Shown piece after piece: positions 12,401 through 25,347 of a DNA stretch of 64,000 nucleotides (its first letter is position 1; the number at the start of each line of letters is the position of its first letter). The DNA lies in NCBI GenBank assembly GCA_013397795.1, contig VZTJ01005312.1:124001-188000 (forward strand), in the 5' to 3' direction. The stretch is from Orthonyx spaldingii. Its lineage: Eukaryota > Chordata > Aves > Passeriformes > Orthonychidae. The translations under genes and the position numbers were made by a program. The notes below the pieces were generated by a model. That model had not been told where the DNA came from, made no database searches, and was given only the letters and a program-made list of their open reading frames with translations.

Positions 12401-15400
12401 AATGCAACTTAAGAATAATTTTTAGAGTAATTAAGTGCCATATAAGGAAAAGTAATTTGCTTCCCTGTCTCTGTTATACCCATGATTTCAGTCCAGGTTA
12501 TTTAGTATTATTTAATAGAGTACATATTTCAACAGTGCCTGAAAAATCAGTGGTACGTGCTGTGTTACAAGGGTGGCTGTCTCCCAGCGAAAGTATGTCT
12601 TAGGTAATGAAGAATAAAGTTATTTTGAAGTACGATTTGCTTCAAGGAGGGAGATAGTCCAGACTATCCTTTTCAGTTACTGGCAATCCTATAGTCCAAT
12701 GGCTGGTAGTCTGCAGATATTCCAGCTCTTGTAATCATGTATTTCAGTGAGCATGTGCTCACTGAAGAGCAGTATTCAGTTTCAGAAGACTTCTGCTGCA
12801 AGGAATTGCATTCATAGAGAGACAGAGGACTGTAGAGTGCATTCATGGAGAGGCAGATGCAATGAAAGCCACCTTTGCATTCTGTTTGATCTCTGCAAAT
12901 TCTCCAGATACATGGTAAAAGTACTGAACAAATTGCTTGCAGCTATATGTTTCAGAAGAAAGAAATTTACTAGTGATCCTTTATTTTCCTGAAGGAAATT
13001 GTTTGTTAGTCTACATATATGCACTAACATTTCATTCATCGTGTGCAGGTCTTAACAAATAAAAATCTCAGCTAATATCTACCATGTGAGTTCAGAAAAC
13101 TTACAAAGGACCTAGCAATTATCTTGATTCCATAGAAGAAATAATTTGCCCAAACAACAATCTGAAAGAGAATTTCTAATGCAAAGAAAGACACCAAGTG
13201 TGTACTCGCCTGCCATAGAACTTCTCTTTGTTTCTCCCTGCTTTTCCCTCTACATGTACTCTCTCCCCTCCCCCTTTTTAAAGCTTGTTAATTCAGATCA
13301 ATCCTTCAGTAGTAATATTGCCTTTGGGTTACATGCCAGCCTATGGAATTATATGTTTGAACACAGGGCCAAACTAGCAGTTATTCCCCTGCCACTAAAG
13401 GTGAAAAGGTTTCCAGTAAATCAGGTTACTTTTCCACAGGGTAAGCGGTGTTAAATACAGTCTCTCTGGGTACTTCATCAATATGATTAACCTATTGGCA
13501 TTATAGTTATCAAATTACAGTATAAGAAGTCATAAAGTTAAAAATAAATCTGTTTTCCATTGAGAAAATCCATTTAGCTGGAGACTGTTATATTAAAAGC
13601 TTAAAGAGTATATATAATAGTATCATAGTTCATGAGGAATCGTTACCACAGTGGAGGTTTTCAAAATTAAACTTGTGTGAAAGTCTTACAGATAAGTAAA
13701 AATCTCTCAAGGGATTCAAGGTATATACCATATAGGGCCATCATCTTATTAGAGTTTTACTACTAACCCTATTAGAAGTCTCCGAGCTGAGAAAGATTAC
13801 AGCATGTGGATTGTAGAGATATTTTGTAGACACTTTGCAACTCACCACAAAATGTTCACCTTGGGATCTTGGTCCCTGTAGCTGAGGTAAATGGCTGCCC
13901 TAATTCCACCACCATGGCTGCAGCAGTCTCTTAATGTACCATAAATCCAGTCAAGTACTTTGACCTCTTTATTCGTTGTCACTATAGCTCCTGAAATTGT
14001 CCATTCTAGCAAAGGGCCTGCAGGAGTTTGGCTCTTTTGACAAATGTGGTAGGAAAGCAAGTTGGTTTCCCGCTAAATGTGGCTGAGCTTTTACTGCAGA
14101 GAAAATAGAGGCAGTGAGGAGAAATTGGAACACTAATGCACATCAAACCGGATGGTCATTACTTCCTACTACATGCAAATTACTCATACACTTTAATCAA
14201 ATACATTGCAATTCATTAAGTGGCTGATGCTTCCGTATTGCATTCAGTGGTGCTTGTGGATTCCCTGTTTCATTAATGGGAAGTGTTAGAATACAAAAGT
14301 GGTGCAAAAAATTTACTCCGGGTGAAGAAACCTGATGCTCGTGTAAGTATTTGTAAGCATAAGATACATATTTATTGCAGTTCCCTTCAGATTCTACTCT
14401 GTAAGTTCTTTCAGTGTTGTTTAATGTTAGCTCATACATTTTTAAGAAACATGGCTTTTGGCTATGAAATGTACAAATTTCCAATAAAACACTTCTCAGT
14501 CAATGGAGAAGCCTCAAATCACCTTGGAAATCTGAGTACTCCTATTAAATTAACCATACTCTTTTAAAATATAGAAGATGAGATATCTAGCTGGGCCTGA
14601 TTTCATACAGCAAGTTATTTCATAAAAATGTGTGAAATTTTGTATATCTAGTCCTGCAGTTTACATTGTTATTAAAAAAGTCATATTTGGCAAAAAACCT
14701 AAATGCATTGATAGACTGGGTCTCTTCAAAAATGTTGCACTGTATAAAAACAATTAATATCTAGAAGAAGGAAAATTAATTTTCACTGTTACATTTAGTA
14801 TATTCACACTATTCTTTTGAAATCAAGTTGTGTGCATGTATATGAAAGTAGAATGTTACTGATTTCTTAAATTATCAGAAATTTCTGTTAGTAGTCTGAA
14901 ACTAATGCATATAGAGCTTTACACAGTTCCATTTGAATAGCTGTATATATTGTTGATTAATGTTGCTGGCTTTTTTTACAGTACTACATGAAAAAGAAAA
15001 TTAAAATGTTTTATTCTTCATTTCAATGTGCATAATATTTATGGTATTGCTGGTCTCAAGCTGTCCTCCCAGATACATGATACTCCCTTAGAAAACCTAA
15101 AAATGTTGGATTATATTAATGTTTAATTATTTGTATCAAATTTTGAAACGTTTTAAAAGCTGTAGGATGAATCTTGATATTGTAAGTAGCTTTGAGTAAT
15201 GTCTTTTTAGTATTTTATTTGTATATTTATAAAATAAATGCTTAGTTAACATATTATGTTTCATCTGGGGAATTAGTGAATGCATTGGATTAATAAAATC
15301 AATCTGAAAAATGGAACTTACTCTTTTGAGTCAGTCCATATTATATTTCAAATGACTATGATAATAAATTTTATTACCACTACCACAATGATACAGGAAA

Positions 15401-16990
15401 AAATGAGAGAATAAGAATTAAATACTTAAAATGACAGTTTATTACAGTATCTATACATTTGCAGCAGAATATGAGGATGAATGGGGCAGGAGCTTTACAG
15501 CAACTAGCACACTAGAAACTAGTAGTCAAAAGGGAAACGTAATCTCTGATCCCAGTCATTGCTAAAGTTTTGATGTTTTAGGCTATATCTACATAAACAT
15601 ATAGAAAAGCACAGTGGGAGAAGTTGATTCTCAGATTTTAACATCCAGACAATAAGCATTTTAGGTGCTTTTGTAGCCTTGTTCTTTTTTCTCTGATATT
15701 CCCCCCTTTTTGTAGCATTTTGGGGAATTTAACAAGGTAATATAACAGAAGTCCAAAATTGAATATGAGAAAGATTAATGGAAAATCAAAGTTAATAACT
15801 TTAGAAACATTATTCAAAGTTCTAATTGTATCAGCAAGACTTCACCAAAAATTCCATGTTCAATTGTTCTTGCCCCTGTCTGAAACAAATGAGCTTGGAC
15901 TAGAAGATGTACTGGGAAGGATCATTATGTCCCTGGGAGAATGGAGATTCCCAGTTACGGAAAAAAGATAGAAGAGCGAACTATGTTTAACCAGGCAAAA
16001 CAGAGCTGAGTGGGGAAATGATTGTCTCTGCAAATGGATCAGAAAGGTAAACACCAGCAGGAGAACAGTTCTTAAGGACAATGTTGACACAGAACCAGTG
16101 GGCATATCCCACCTATGAATATATTTACAACAGAAACTAGAAGATGACATAGACACCAGAGGAGTGAGACTGTGGTGAAACAGATTTCTGTTGGTGTAAC
16201 GGGTAGAAAGAGTCAAACTTCTCTTTGGTATCCACCTTTGTGGTCACATGGTGACACATAAGACTGGATGATGCCATTGCCTGAAAGGCAGGTGCTGCAG
16301 GAAGTCACCTCCAGTCCCATAGGATTCCGGTACAAAAGTATCTCCTCAGCTCTGTGTGATCCAGAAGGACAGCTTGTAAAAACAAAGCCCCAGATTAAAT
16401 CCATCTGCCTCCTAACACTGGACATAGTTCTGTGGCCCTTCTGTTGTCTCAGAACTGGTGTGTGAAAACTGATTTTCCTGGTGTTTACACTGAACCCAGG
16501 ATCCAACCCTTGTTTTGTGGCTTGTTTCCCACCAATTGCATTGATGTTGTTAGTCCTTCCTGAAGTATTGCACACCGGAAGTGATCCCCTGATCTGCCTG
16601 TTCAGTGCTCTATTAATAAAAGGACATAATTTGTCATTTGGGTGGACTCAGTAGGAGCTGTGAGAAAAATATTGTAGCTAACTATTGCATATCAAATCTT
16701 ATGACGTGAGTAGCTTTCTGTTGTACTATACAAAATAGAAAGAAGTAACAATTATGGGCAGAAGTAATTTCAGAAAGCTGAAATGTGACTGTACAGTACA
16801 CAAGATTAACAAGTATTACCTGAAATTGATTATCCTCTTAATCTACTTGGGGTAACAAGAGAATAATCTTCAATATCTTTATAAGTTACTGGCAAAATAC
16901 CGTGTTTTATGTTCTATGACACTGATAGTTATGAGGGTTACAACAAAGATGTCTGCTACCCAGCCTGTAGGTTTTTATCCATGATTATGC
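9431..16990. other. Non-coding stretch, nothing firmly recognised
   Basis: This is unique AT-rich DNA. It holds frames up to 123 codons (11788-12159 on +, 16213-16575 on -), which fall within chance expectation for this base composition and show no family signature. Small splice-bordered pieces (14290-14342 on +, 10627-10669 on -) are mentioned elsewhere as unproven. Confidence 0.55.
10627..10669 (-). other. Weak micro-exon candidate (unverified)
   Basis: Read on the minus strand, an acceptor-like ..actagttttcag precedes 43 bases and a consensus donor CTG/gtaagt follows. Two frames are open, one reading KSLDSPSMSSAMEA. The piece is too short for coding statistics, and such combinations are expected by chance, so it only deserves a check against transcripts. 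Confidence 0.1.
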
Positions 16991-16998
16991 TTTTAGGT

Positions 16999-17043
16999 GC
17001 TTTTTATTTTATGGAATTTATTATGCTTTTTATTTTATGGAAT
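16999..17043. repeat. 26-bp tandem duplication
   Basis: The 19-base string gctttttattttatggaat occurs at 16999-17017 and again at 17025-17043, identical, at a period of 26. The identity of the copies points to a recent slippage or duplication event. Confidence 0.85.
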
Positions 17044-18600
17044 AATTGAAACCAGATGGAAACAGTCATTAACACTGTGGTATTTTAACTGCAGAAGTTT
17101 AGTCCTGCCTCTATTTATGTAGTCAGGTTGAGGAGATTAGCCTTGACACAGCAAAAGGAGCCCAGAGCCACAAAATGCATCTGAACTGTTCAGAATGACG
17201 TCTCAGCACAGCAGTGTGCTTTGCCACTCATCCACACGACTACCAAGGGGTGTTCCATCTGGGTCTGCATGGTGCCCTCCTTCCTTAAAACATGTATTGC
17301 AAAATAGGTTGGATGTGCTCCAGCCAATCAGCAGCTGTCCAGTACTCTCCTGGTAGCCTGGGCCAAAAGGAAGGACTTCATCCTTTCTCAGCAGTAATAT
17401 CCAACTGAAAAATCAGGAATAAGTACAATAACTCATTTTCCATGTTAATAGGATGTTTTATAGAGAAGTAAAATTCCTGAATAATTGTGTGTTCAATCAT
17501 ATAATCTCATTTGTATTATATTAATTTTTGGAGTAAAGTTATTTTGAATAGCCTTTGACACAAACTCCTAGTGTATGCCACATGGATGTGCACATGCAAG
17601 TGACTACTAAAAATATAGTTTGTGGAGCTTCTTGTCACACGGAGTAAATTTGTAAAGTGTGTGGATTGCGAATGTTGCTTTGTGTGCAAGCATTGGAAAA
17701 GAAGGTTCATTTACAAAAATAGAAGGGGAAGGAGAGGGAGTGTGTGGGGATAAGGATGGGTAGAGTTATGATTTCTTTTCAGCTCACTGAGGAAGTCTCA
17801 GTCAATAAGCCACAACTGTCCTACAAACAAGTTGTACAGGTAACAATACACAGTTTAAGTGCACTAAAAACTTGTTCAGCTCTGCTTTATGCACTTGGGC
17901 TTTATGGGGGTCAACTGAATTTTGAGGGTAGTTGACTAACAACAATATCAACAGGTTTATTTTTTCTTTTCAGTTCTCCCTTAACTAGACGAAGAGTCAG
18001 TAGGCTGGTGTGCCTCCACTTCTTAAATGTGCAAGGCTGGAAAACCTTGAAGCTCAATGTCATTGGAATGAAATACCCAGATATATAAGAACCTTATTGA
18101 TATATCCAGATTCTCCAGGATTTTTGAATCAGCTTGAACTAATCAAGTAGATATTTTTTTCCTCAAAGCATTTTGATGCCATGCTTGCAGTTGCATGTGG
18201 ATCTTTAGAGGGCTCTTGAAACAGGGAGAAAATGTAGCCTAAAGTAGCATAAAGAAACTAAAATTAGGTTTGATTTGGGTTAAATTCCACATGATAAGTA
18301 TCAGTCCCTTAGGAACATCCAGGTGAAGTCAAACAGTAGTTGAACAATATTTTCTTCCTCACCTGCAAGCCCTACTAGTTTCATTTTATTCTTACCTTAC
18401 CTTAGGCCAGAGCAGAGAACAGAGCCCAAAGAAAAAGAATTCCATCCACAATCCATGCTTCCTCCATAAAGTCATTTGTGCAAAGTAGATAGCAAACCAA
18501 TCAAATTGTCTCATCAGCAAAATTAGTATTTATGAAATTAGTGGTGGAGCAGAACAGGCAGAGTGATTGCATTATAAACACTCAAAATGTAGGGGGAGGG
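17044..18600. other. Non-coding stretch, nothing recognised
   Basis: Unique sequence with no recognisable repeat, RNA gene or credible open frame. The frames present are 60-65 codons long. Confidence 0.55.
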
Positions 18601-18659
18601 AACAGAGATTTTGCTCATTTTCCCTCCCACTGCTAAAGCACTGTATTTAATTGACTTAC

Positions 18660-19080
18660 AATTTTTTCCCTAATATATTTCTTTATGAAACCTGCCTTGA
18701 GCAACGGATACATGATTGTTCACCGAGGGTTGTGCCTCATTTGTTCCTGTAGATTGTGCCTAATTAACGCTAACTTGTCTGTACATAAAAAGTACAATAG
18801 GCTGTCCTTTCCAATTTAATTCCGACAGTTTAATCGAATCTGTATTCTTTCAAAAATAATTAGATCATTTACACTTCATTAACATGTAATGTAATGTTGA
18901 GGCATTCATCATAATGATTTCTTATTTTTCTTGTGCAATATTATCTCCTCTAATGAAACTGTTAACACCATGCATGTCTTAATTAGCTTTATCATATCAC
19001 TGAAAATTTCAGAGAGCTACATTTTTACAAATGAAATTAAATTAGTTAAATAGGTATATTTGAAGAAGAATATGCTCTAT
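18660..19080. promoter_or_regulatory. Possible conserved non-coding element
   Basis: The stretch is free of low-complexity and interspersed repeats and is dense in homeodomain-type TAAT/ATTA cores, for example cctaattaacgc, aataattagatc, cattaacatg and cttaattagc. It also has SOX-like attgttc strings. CpG dinucleotides survive within it (attccgac, aatcgaat, caccgag), which is unusual in the AT-rich flanks. This texture is typical of developmental enhancers conserved among vertebrates. Conservation itself cannot be seen in one sequence, and AT-rich DNA gives many TAAT cores by chance, so the call is an inference. Confidence 0.25.
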
Positions 19081-20212
19081 TAATGCAAAAATATTAGAAA
19101 CAGACTTATCTTTATATACAACATCTAGCAGTTTCCATAATAATTTTTTTTTCCATCTATGTCTCTCAGCAATGAGATGTCTCATGTGCATAGATCACTT
19201 TTTTCTTTCCTTATCCTAAACAGAGCGCTGATAAACTTGTCTCAAATATATTAAGCCATCATAGGAAACACTGATATTAAGGAAACAGAGACTGGAGAAC
19301 AACTTCGCACCTCATAATCAAATGCCTTTAATTTTGGGAGGAGTTCTTGAGCAGATCTTTGCCTCCCATGTCCAAAAGTGTTGTTTGTGTAATAAAGTTT
19401 GAAGGCATTTTCTATTCCCCTCATGAAGGATGTATTCTCTGTATCCATGTTTGTAAACCTTGGCTGAAAATGAGTGGTGCCAGGGTCTAATCCTGCATTT
19501 TGCTGAGAAGCCGCTATTTCCATGAGTCTGGAACTTCCATGTTAGCACACATCTTTCAACAAGTATTTGCAAGCTATTCACATTCTGACAACATTTACTG
19601 TCTCGGATTGTTTATAAATGTCAATAGAAAACAAATTGCCATGAAGCATCTCCTGGAAGGTACTGAGTACCCACAGACCCAAATAAAAACCAGTGACAGT
19701 GTTGTGCTCAGCGTTCCATAGGAAGAATTCGTCACTTACTGCACTGAGCTTTAAACTAGATGAAGGTCCTAAAATGTTTTAGAGACAGACAAGCTTCTTT
19801 CCCTCAACTCTCACAGCCTTCCAACAAAAGGAATGTGCCATATTCCTGTCTACTGCAGCTGAATTAATATCGTGAAGCAAAACAAAATTTGCAGGCAATT
19901 GTTGGAATAAAATAAACAGATTTGTTGCTATCAATATTCATGATCTCTTTAATTTTGTTCTGCATGAACACTTGTACAAATAACTATTTATTCAAAGAAT
20001 TTCTCCTGAGCATGAAAAATCTGAGGACTATGTGAGTAAAGACTGTAAAATTTGGAGGAAATCCATGTGGCTAATCCCATATTACATCCAGAAGTAGCCA
20101 GTGGCAAGCAGTATCCAAGACAGAGCTGATATGTATGGTTCTCAAACAAACCGTAGGTGGGACCATCAGATAACATTTTTTGTTAAACAATTTGGAAGAA
20201 GAAACCATTACA
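19081..20212. other. Non-coding stretch, nothing recognised
   Basis: No repeat or credible gene. Two overlapping minus-strand frames (19251-19581) of about 90 codons overlap each other in different frames and look like chance. Confidence 0.55.
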
Positions 20213-20244
20213 GATATATATATATATATATACACATATATATG
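20213..20244. repeat. (TA)n microsatellite
   Basis: An alternating AT tract with a short ACAC interruption, flanked by cag and gcatgc. It produces the YIYIYIH string in the chance frame 20101-20508. Confidence 0.95.
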
Positions 20245-23200
20245 CATGCAAGCCCATCTGAGAGCAATCTATCAGCAAGCTGGAAGGCTAAATTAATCAA
20301 ACTATTTGCTATAAATAGATTCACCAGCACTAACTACTTCTACTTGCTTTGCAAATCTGAAGTAGAGATAATTGTATTCATTTCTCTTTGTTTATGTACT
20401 GTCAAAGGTTGTTGTAAAAAGTCAGTTGGGCCATTGACAATGATAGTATCTTTGAGTCCCAGAGGTCTCATCAGCCTTTTAAAAGAAAATGCTACAGGTC
20501 ACTTTTAATATATTTTAATCCACCTTACTAAAATCCATGGACATAATACAGATGAAAAATCAAATTCTGACCCTTCCATGCTAACCTGCAATAGCTTTTA
20601 ATTTCCCTAGTCCTATTTTACGTTTTAAGGAATTATAGTACATACTGAACCTTTATATTGTAAACTGATTTTTTTCATCCTCTCTTACTAACATTTTGAC
20701 CGTTGATTTGCAGTTTTCTTGATTCTTATTTTTTTTAAATAGTAGTGTAACTTAACCAAGGCCTATTATGGAGCAGCAGAAAGTCAGGGAAACAGTTTTT
20801 AGCCTACTTTTTCAACTTTAAGCATGCAAATAAAATTTAAAATAAAAGACCCCAGCCATTACAAAATGGCAAATACTAGGTTTAGGATTTTGTTTATGAG
20901 TTAGAGTCTTTTTTCCTTTCCCTAGAAAGTTTGAAAATGTGAAGTTTTAAGACGATTGGGGAAAACACTAAGTGGGGTATTTGCTGACGTCTTCAAATAG
21001 AACCATAATGTTACCAGAAGTGCTCCAATGTTTCCTGATTATATTGAAAAAAGTTGTTGCCATATTCTCAGGATTATCACTTAAAAGTAGTTTGAATTCT
21101 TAACACCAAATGTTATTTCTTATAACAGTTTTGTGTGACCTTTGTAATGTTTGGTGTCATTTGAGTCATTTTAGTATATCGTTAGGGAAGGATGGATCAA
21201 AACCAGCAATTCTAAAAATCTACAGAGGACTAAGAATGCACCATGGGAGGTAGAAAAAGGATATTAATTTTGAAGTTGAGAAAAATTCCAGCTTGTCCCA
21301 GTTTATCACAGACAGGGAACTTCAAATGTCCTGGTGTTGGTGTCACCACCTCTTTCAGTACTATGGGATCAACTTCTTTACATCTTTCTACATTCTCCAA
21401 AGATATGATATCTTGAGTCAGAAAGTGACCAAATCTGAAAGTTTTTGGAGACCCTTTTTGAAAATTTTGTCAAGTGTAAAACAAAAGAAGTCTTTCTTTA
21501 ACCCATTCCTAAGCATGGATTGATTTGTAGAAAATCTATTTAAATTAAAATCTCATCCATTTGCTATATGCATTAGGGAACAAAACATATATATTTGTAC
21601 AATGGTTTTATGTTGGTTAATCATAGGGAATGCCTGTAGCCATGCAAACAATTGAGTCAGGTAGATAAGAAATACATATGGTTCTTTTAGCACTTTTAAG
21701 ATACTGAGCAAAACCTTTGGTTCTTTGTTTCTCTCGTAAATCTTTATTGACAGGTTAGTATATGAGTATTTGCTAACTTAAAATGGCTTTGATTTCATAC
21801 ATTTTTTGCATGTATTTTGCTGGCATATTTTGCAATAAATAGTATGTGCATGACGGGCCATAGGTTTAAACCTGTAGTTATGTGCTGGCAGATTTATAGA
21901 GGCAACATAAATGTAGCTGTTCACACATTTTACCAGCCTTTCTTCTTGCTGTTATGCTGCTTGATAGGCAGAGCCTAGGAAACTACCATTCTCCCAAAAC
22001 ACCTTGGACTGCTGATCACGATGAAGGAATTTCTAATATTTACTTTGTATTGTGTTCTGATAATGCCCACTAGAGCCATATTTTACTACTTACAATTCCC
22101 ATTTCAAGACACTTCACATTTTAGCAAATCATCCAATTCAAAGGGCATTAGTTTGCAGAAGTACAGCTCACATGCATGGTATTTTTTTCTATTTCAAATT
22201 CTTCCACTATCCCTTGAAAATTACGACCCCTGAATTTATAGCAGTGAAAACTGAAAGAGATGTTAAAAGCCATTTTCAGAAAGAAGTTGGGCAAGCTGTA
22301 AAAAAGTGCTGCCTGAACAGGCTCAGTCCAGACCGCCATTTTTTTCAGTTGAAAATGGTGAAGTTGGAGAAAATCAGGAAATTTAGGCCAACATCATGAA
22401 TATACTCTCAGATGTGCAAAATGTGGAGCATCTACAACTGAACTGATCTCAAAAAGAATGACAATTTTTTCTGATGTCTTATAAGCTTTACCGTTACAAC
22501 TGACTTGACATTAGAACTTGCCATTTGGTCTTCTTGGGTTTGTACCAATGTATATTCTTTCTCTGCATAAAAAATACAATGTTTTAAAATGCTAGAATAA
22601 TGGCAAAAAAATTGTTAAGTAAAAATAGAACATGTAATTTAATGATATATTCATATAGTCTTAATGGTAAGAGGCCCAAACGAAATGCACTGCCAGATTA
22701 TTCCATGAATAAATGAACGCTGATTTCTACCAGCAATGTAGGAGTAAATTTCTTCAAAATATTAAATCCAAATTATTATTCTATTTACAACTGTTTTCAT
22801 CCATTTGCTCCAGCTGAGGGAAAACAGAGTCTAGATCTCCTCACTCTGAGAGGAAATCTTAATGTTGATTTTTTTCAGAGGCATTTCTCATATAACACTT
22901 CTAAACACTGGAAATCAGATACAGCATTCTTTTTTTGAACCATGGAAAGAATCACCAGTGAAAGACAAATAGCTGATATAATTCTATGTACACTTTTCAA
23001 TAAATATGCTAATTTATCCCATGAACAGATTTATTTGAGTGTGTAGTGTTATTTTTATGCTGTATTTGTGTATTTAAGGCTTGATCCTTCCTTATCAAGG
23101 GGGTTATAAATGATTAGCATATCTGTAAAATAAAACTCTTATTAATATGTCTAAGTATGGATTTAGAGCTCTATATTAAATAATCAAGCTTGGCCTTCAT

Positions 23201-23567
23201 CATATTATGTCAGTTTACAGGTATTTGACATATTTGTGTTTGGATTAAAATTTCTTTTTTAAATTCATTATTCTCTTCCAACAGTTATCTTTCAGATTCT
23301 TCACTACTTGAGTGTGTGCCATGTCAGGTATTCTTGTATAATGATTTCTATGGACTTGCTAAATTAAGTTCAGTTGTTTATACAGTATCTATTTGATTTA
23401 TGTCTGTATTTGTTTGTAATTGTCTTTATGGTTGTTAGTGTTAATTAGAGAATCAATAGAAAAGATTTTTTTTAATGAAATGAATATATAGAAAAACACT
23501 CTGTTATAATATACAGTGTTATTTCTATAACCTGGTATCAATATCTTATATTGCTTCCTTCCCACAG
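20245..23567. other. Non-coding stretch, nothing recognised
   Basis: AT-rich unique sequence. No interspersed repeat, RNA gene or convincing frame was found; the longest frames here are about 75 codons. Confidence 0.55.
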
Positions 23568-23705
23568 TCTTACAGAGACCATGTACTGGAACATATTTCA
23601 AATGTACATAGAGAAGACTTTTACTTCTTTGCTAAAGTGTGCCCTGATGATGTTCACCTCGACATCTTTAGGTTTTCCGACATAATTAGTATTTGTTCTG
23701 GAACT
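23568..23705 (+). CDS. Candidate internal coding exon, product unknown
   Basis: A good acceptor (ttgcttccttcccacag) ends at 23567 and a consensus donor (gtaagt) begins at 23706. The 138 bases between them are exactly 46 codons and open in frame 0, so the exon would be phase 0-0 and could be skipped without a shift. The reading starts SYRDHVLEHISNVHREDF, continues with YFFAKVCPDDVHLDIFRF and ends ..SICSGT; acidic and aromatic residues alternate in a protein-like way. I cannot assign a family, and no partner exon in compatible frame is evident nearby. A chance open frame between chance splice sites is still a real alternative at this base composition. Confidence 0.22.
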
Positions 23706-24102
23706 GTAAGTCCATAGAAAAGAACCTGTTGTTCTACTCTTACATTTTTTCTAGATCTTGATTCTTCTCTTCTTTTCCCCTCTCTTACTCCTTTCATCTT
23801 TTGTTTTCTGGCACTATGAAGCTTCTCCTAAGGTCACATGATAATAGCAATGTTCCCATTCTGTATCCCCCTAATATGTATGCATTTGGGCATACATTTG
23901 CCAAAGTACTGTGAGACCTTCTGAGTTACATGACTAATGCTATTCCCTCATTGACGCACTGAGGGCTCAGCACATTAGTAAACATTTTTCTGAATGATGC
24001 CCTTCAAGCTCTGCATCTCTGTTTCCCTGTACCTGACACTGCATCATCCCTCCAGAAGGCAGAGTTCTCCTTTTTGAGTCAACATTTTGCAGGGAAAAAT
24101 CC
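23706..24102. other. Non-coding stretch
   Basis: Unique sequence between the candidate exon and the CR1 remnant, with a pyrimidine-rich patch around 23735-23800 and no gene or repeat recognised. Confidence 0.5.
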
Positions 24103-24245
24103 TGGAATCATAAAACAATTGGAATTAAGAGGGAACTCTAGAATATCTCTAGTCCAATTTCCTGCCCAAAACAGATGTAAATTCAAAGTAAGATCATGTT
24201 GCTTAGAGCTTTGTCCAGTTAAAATTTGAAAAAAAATCAGTGAGG
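24103..24245 (-). mobile_element. CR1 LINE 3'-end fragment, old
   Basis: Read on + it follows the reverse-complement CR1 tail: ggaatcataaaacaattgga, then ..atctctagtccaatttcctgccc.., ..gttgcttagagctttgtccagtt... These match the familiar avian motifs (AGAATCATAGAAT, ATCTAGTCCAACC, GTTGCTCAGGGCTTTGTCCAG). The element therefore runs on the minus strand with its 3' end near 24103. Many substitutions and small indels mark it as old, and it is truncated within the last ~150 bases, the usual 5' truncation of CR1. Confidence 0.75.
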
Positions 24246-25295
24246 GAGGAATCTGAAATATATTTGTGACTAGCTTGGTACATATATAGTAGAGCAGCAT
24301 GTTAGAAATCTGTCTTTTCTTCCCCTCCCAGCCCCACATCCCCCCAAAAAAGAGAACTTTAGATTAAAACTATTTCCTTTCAGGTGTTCTTGGTTTTGTT
24401 TGGGATTTTGGGGGATGGGGTTGTTTGGTATGTGCTGGTCTTTTGTTGTTACAAGCCATCTAAAATTACTCCTACTTTTCACTAGGTGTGTCACCACAGC
24501 CATTCTTAGACATTTGCTAAGTGCAGAGAGGTCTGGATTTCGTTTTGTCGCTTGTGTCTTTTTAGTGGTCTGTTCAGATTTCTCCAGTACAAACTGATGT
24601 TGATCTATTTATACAATCATACTGTGAAAGAGCCTGCTCACCACCATGGTGGCAGGAGCTGCACTGACAAAAGGGGCAAGGATCTGAATTGCTTCTGAGC
24701 TTAGTTCTTTTGGGCCACTTTCAATCGCACAGACTCCTTCTCCCAGCCTTGTAAATTCTGCACTTGAGTCTCTCCTTTACCTCACTGCCTCTGAGGTACT
24801 TCCCCACTGGGATCCATGTCTAGCAACATCAACCTCTCTGTTCATTCACATCAACCATCATTCACAACAAAGGCAGACAATACTGTTTTGCAGTTTCTCA
24901 ACTCTTCTTTGGTCAAAACAATTCCATGTTGAACAGCTGGGCTCCCTTTCCTAACCTGTTCTGAAGCACCGGTGTAGTCAAAGCAGTTTTGACTAAGGAC
25001 CAAAGACGTGGGTCTTAAGGAAAAGTGCAGGGAGAAGAAACTCTGATTTTACCCCTCCTTTAATGTCTGCCCACTGGCTGGTGCTTTCCAGTTAAAAAAA
25101 AATCTGAACTCTCAAATCTGTTTCAGCAATCAAAGCCCAGAGAGGTTCGAAGTGGCTTGATAAAGCAGCAGTCTGTCTGGAAAGCATGATTGATTCCAAT
25201 ATACTTTTGTTATGTAGAGATACTTCCAGTTTCAGCCTTCTCAGGCACAGTCCAAGGTGTTCAATCAAATGTTTTGCTACTGTATTTTTTTTTAG
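24246..25295. other. Non-coding stretch, nothing recognised
   Basis: Unique DNA, partly G/T-rich (24390-24450), with only short chance frames. The sequence caccaccatggtggc near 24640 is a small palindrome. Confidence 0.5.
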
Positions 25296-25347
25296 GAGTG
25301 ATTATCATGTGTTACTGGAAATTTATTACATGAAAATACAAAGGCAG
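25296..25347 (+). other. Weak candidate small exon (unverified)
   Basis: A long T-run acceptor (tactgtattttttttttag-like, ending at 25295) and a strong donor CAG/gtaaga frame 52 bases. One frame is open: one base, then SDYHVLLEIYYMKIQRQ. The splice signals are among the best pair in the window. The piece is too short for coding statistics, and its phase does not join the candidate exon at 23568-23705. Confidence 0.15.

Noticed and set aside
14290..14342. Splice-bordered 53-base plus segment (EYKSGAKNLLRVKKPDAR)
   Set aside because: The acceptor (gggaagtgttag) lacks a pyrimidine tract and the piece is too short to judge.
20101..20508. 135-codon plus frame
   Set aside because: It crosses the (TA)n microsatellite (YIYIYIH string), has no family signature, and its length is within chance for this window.
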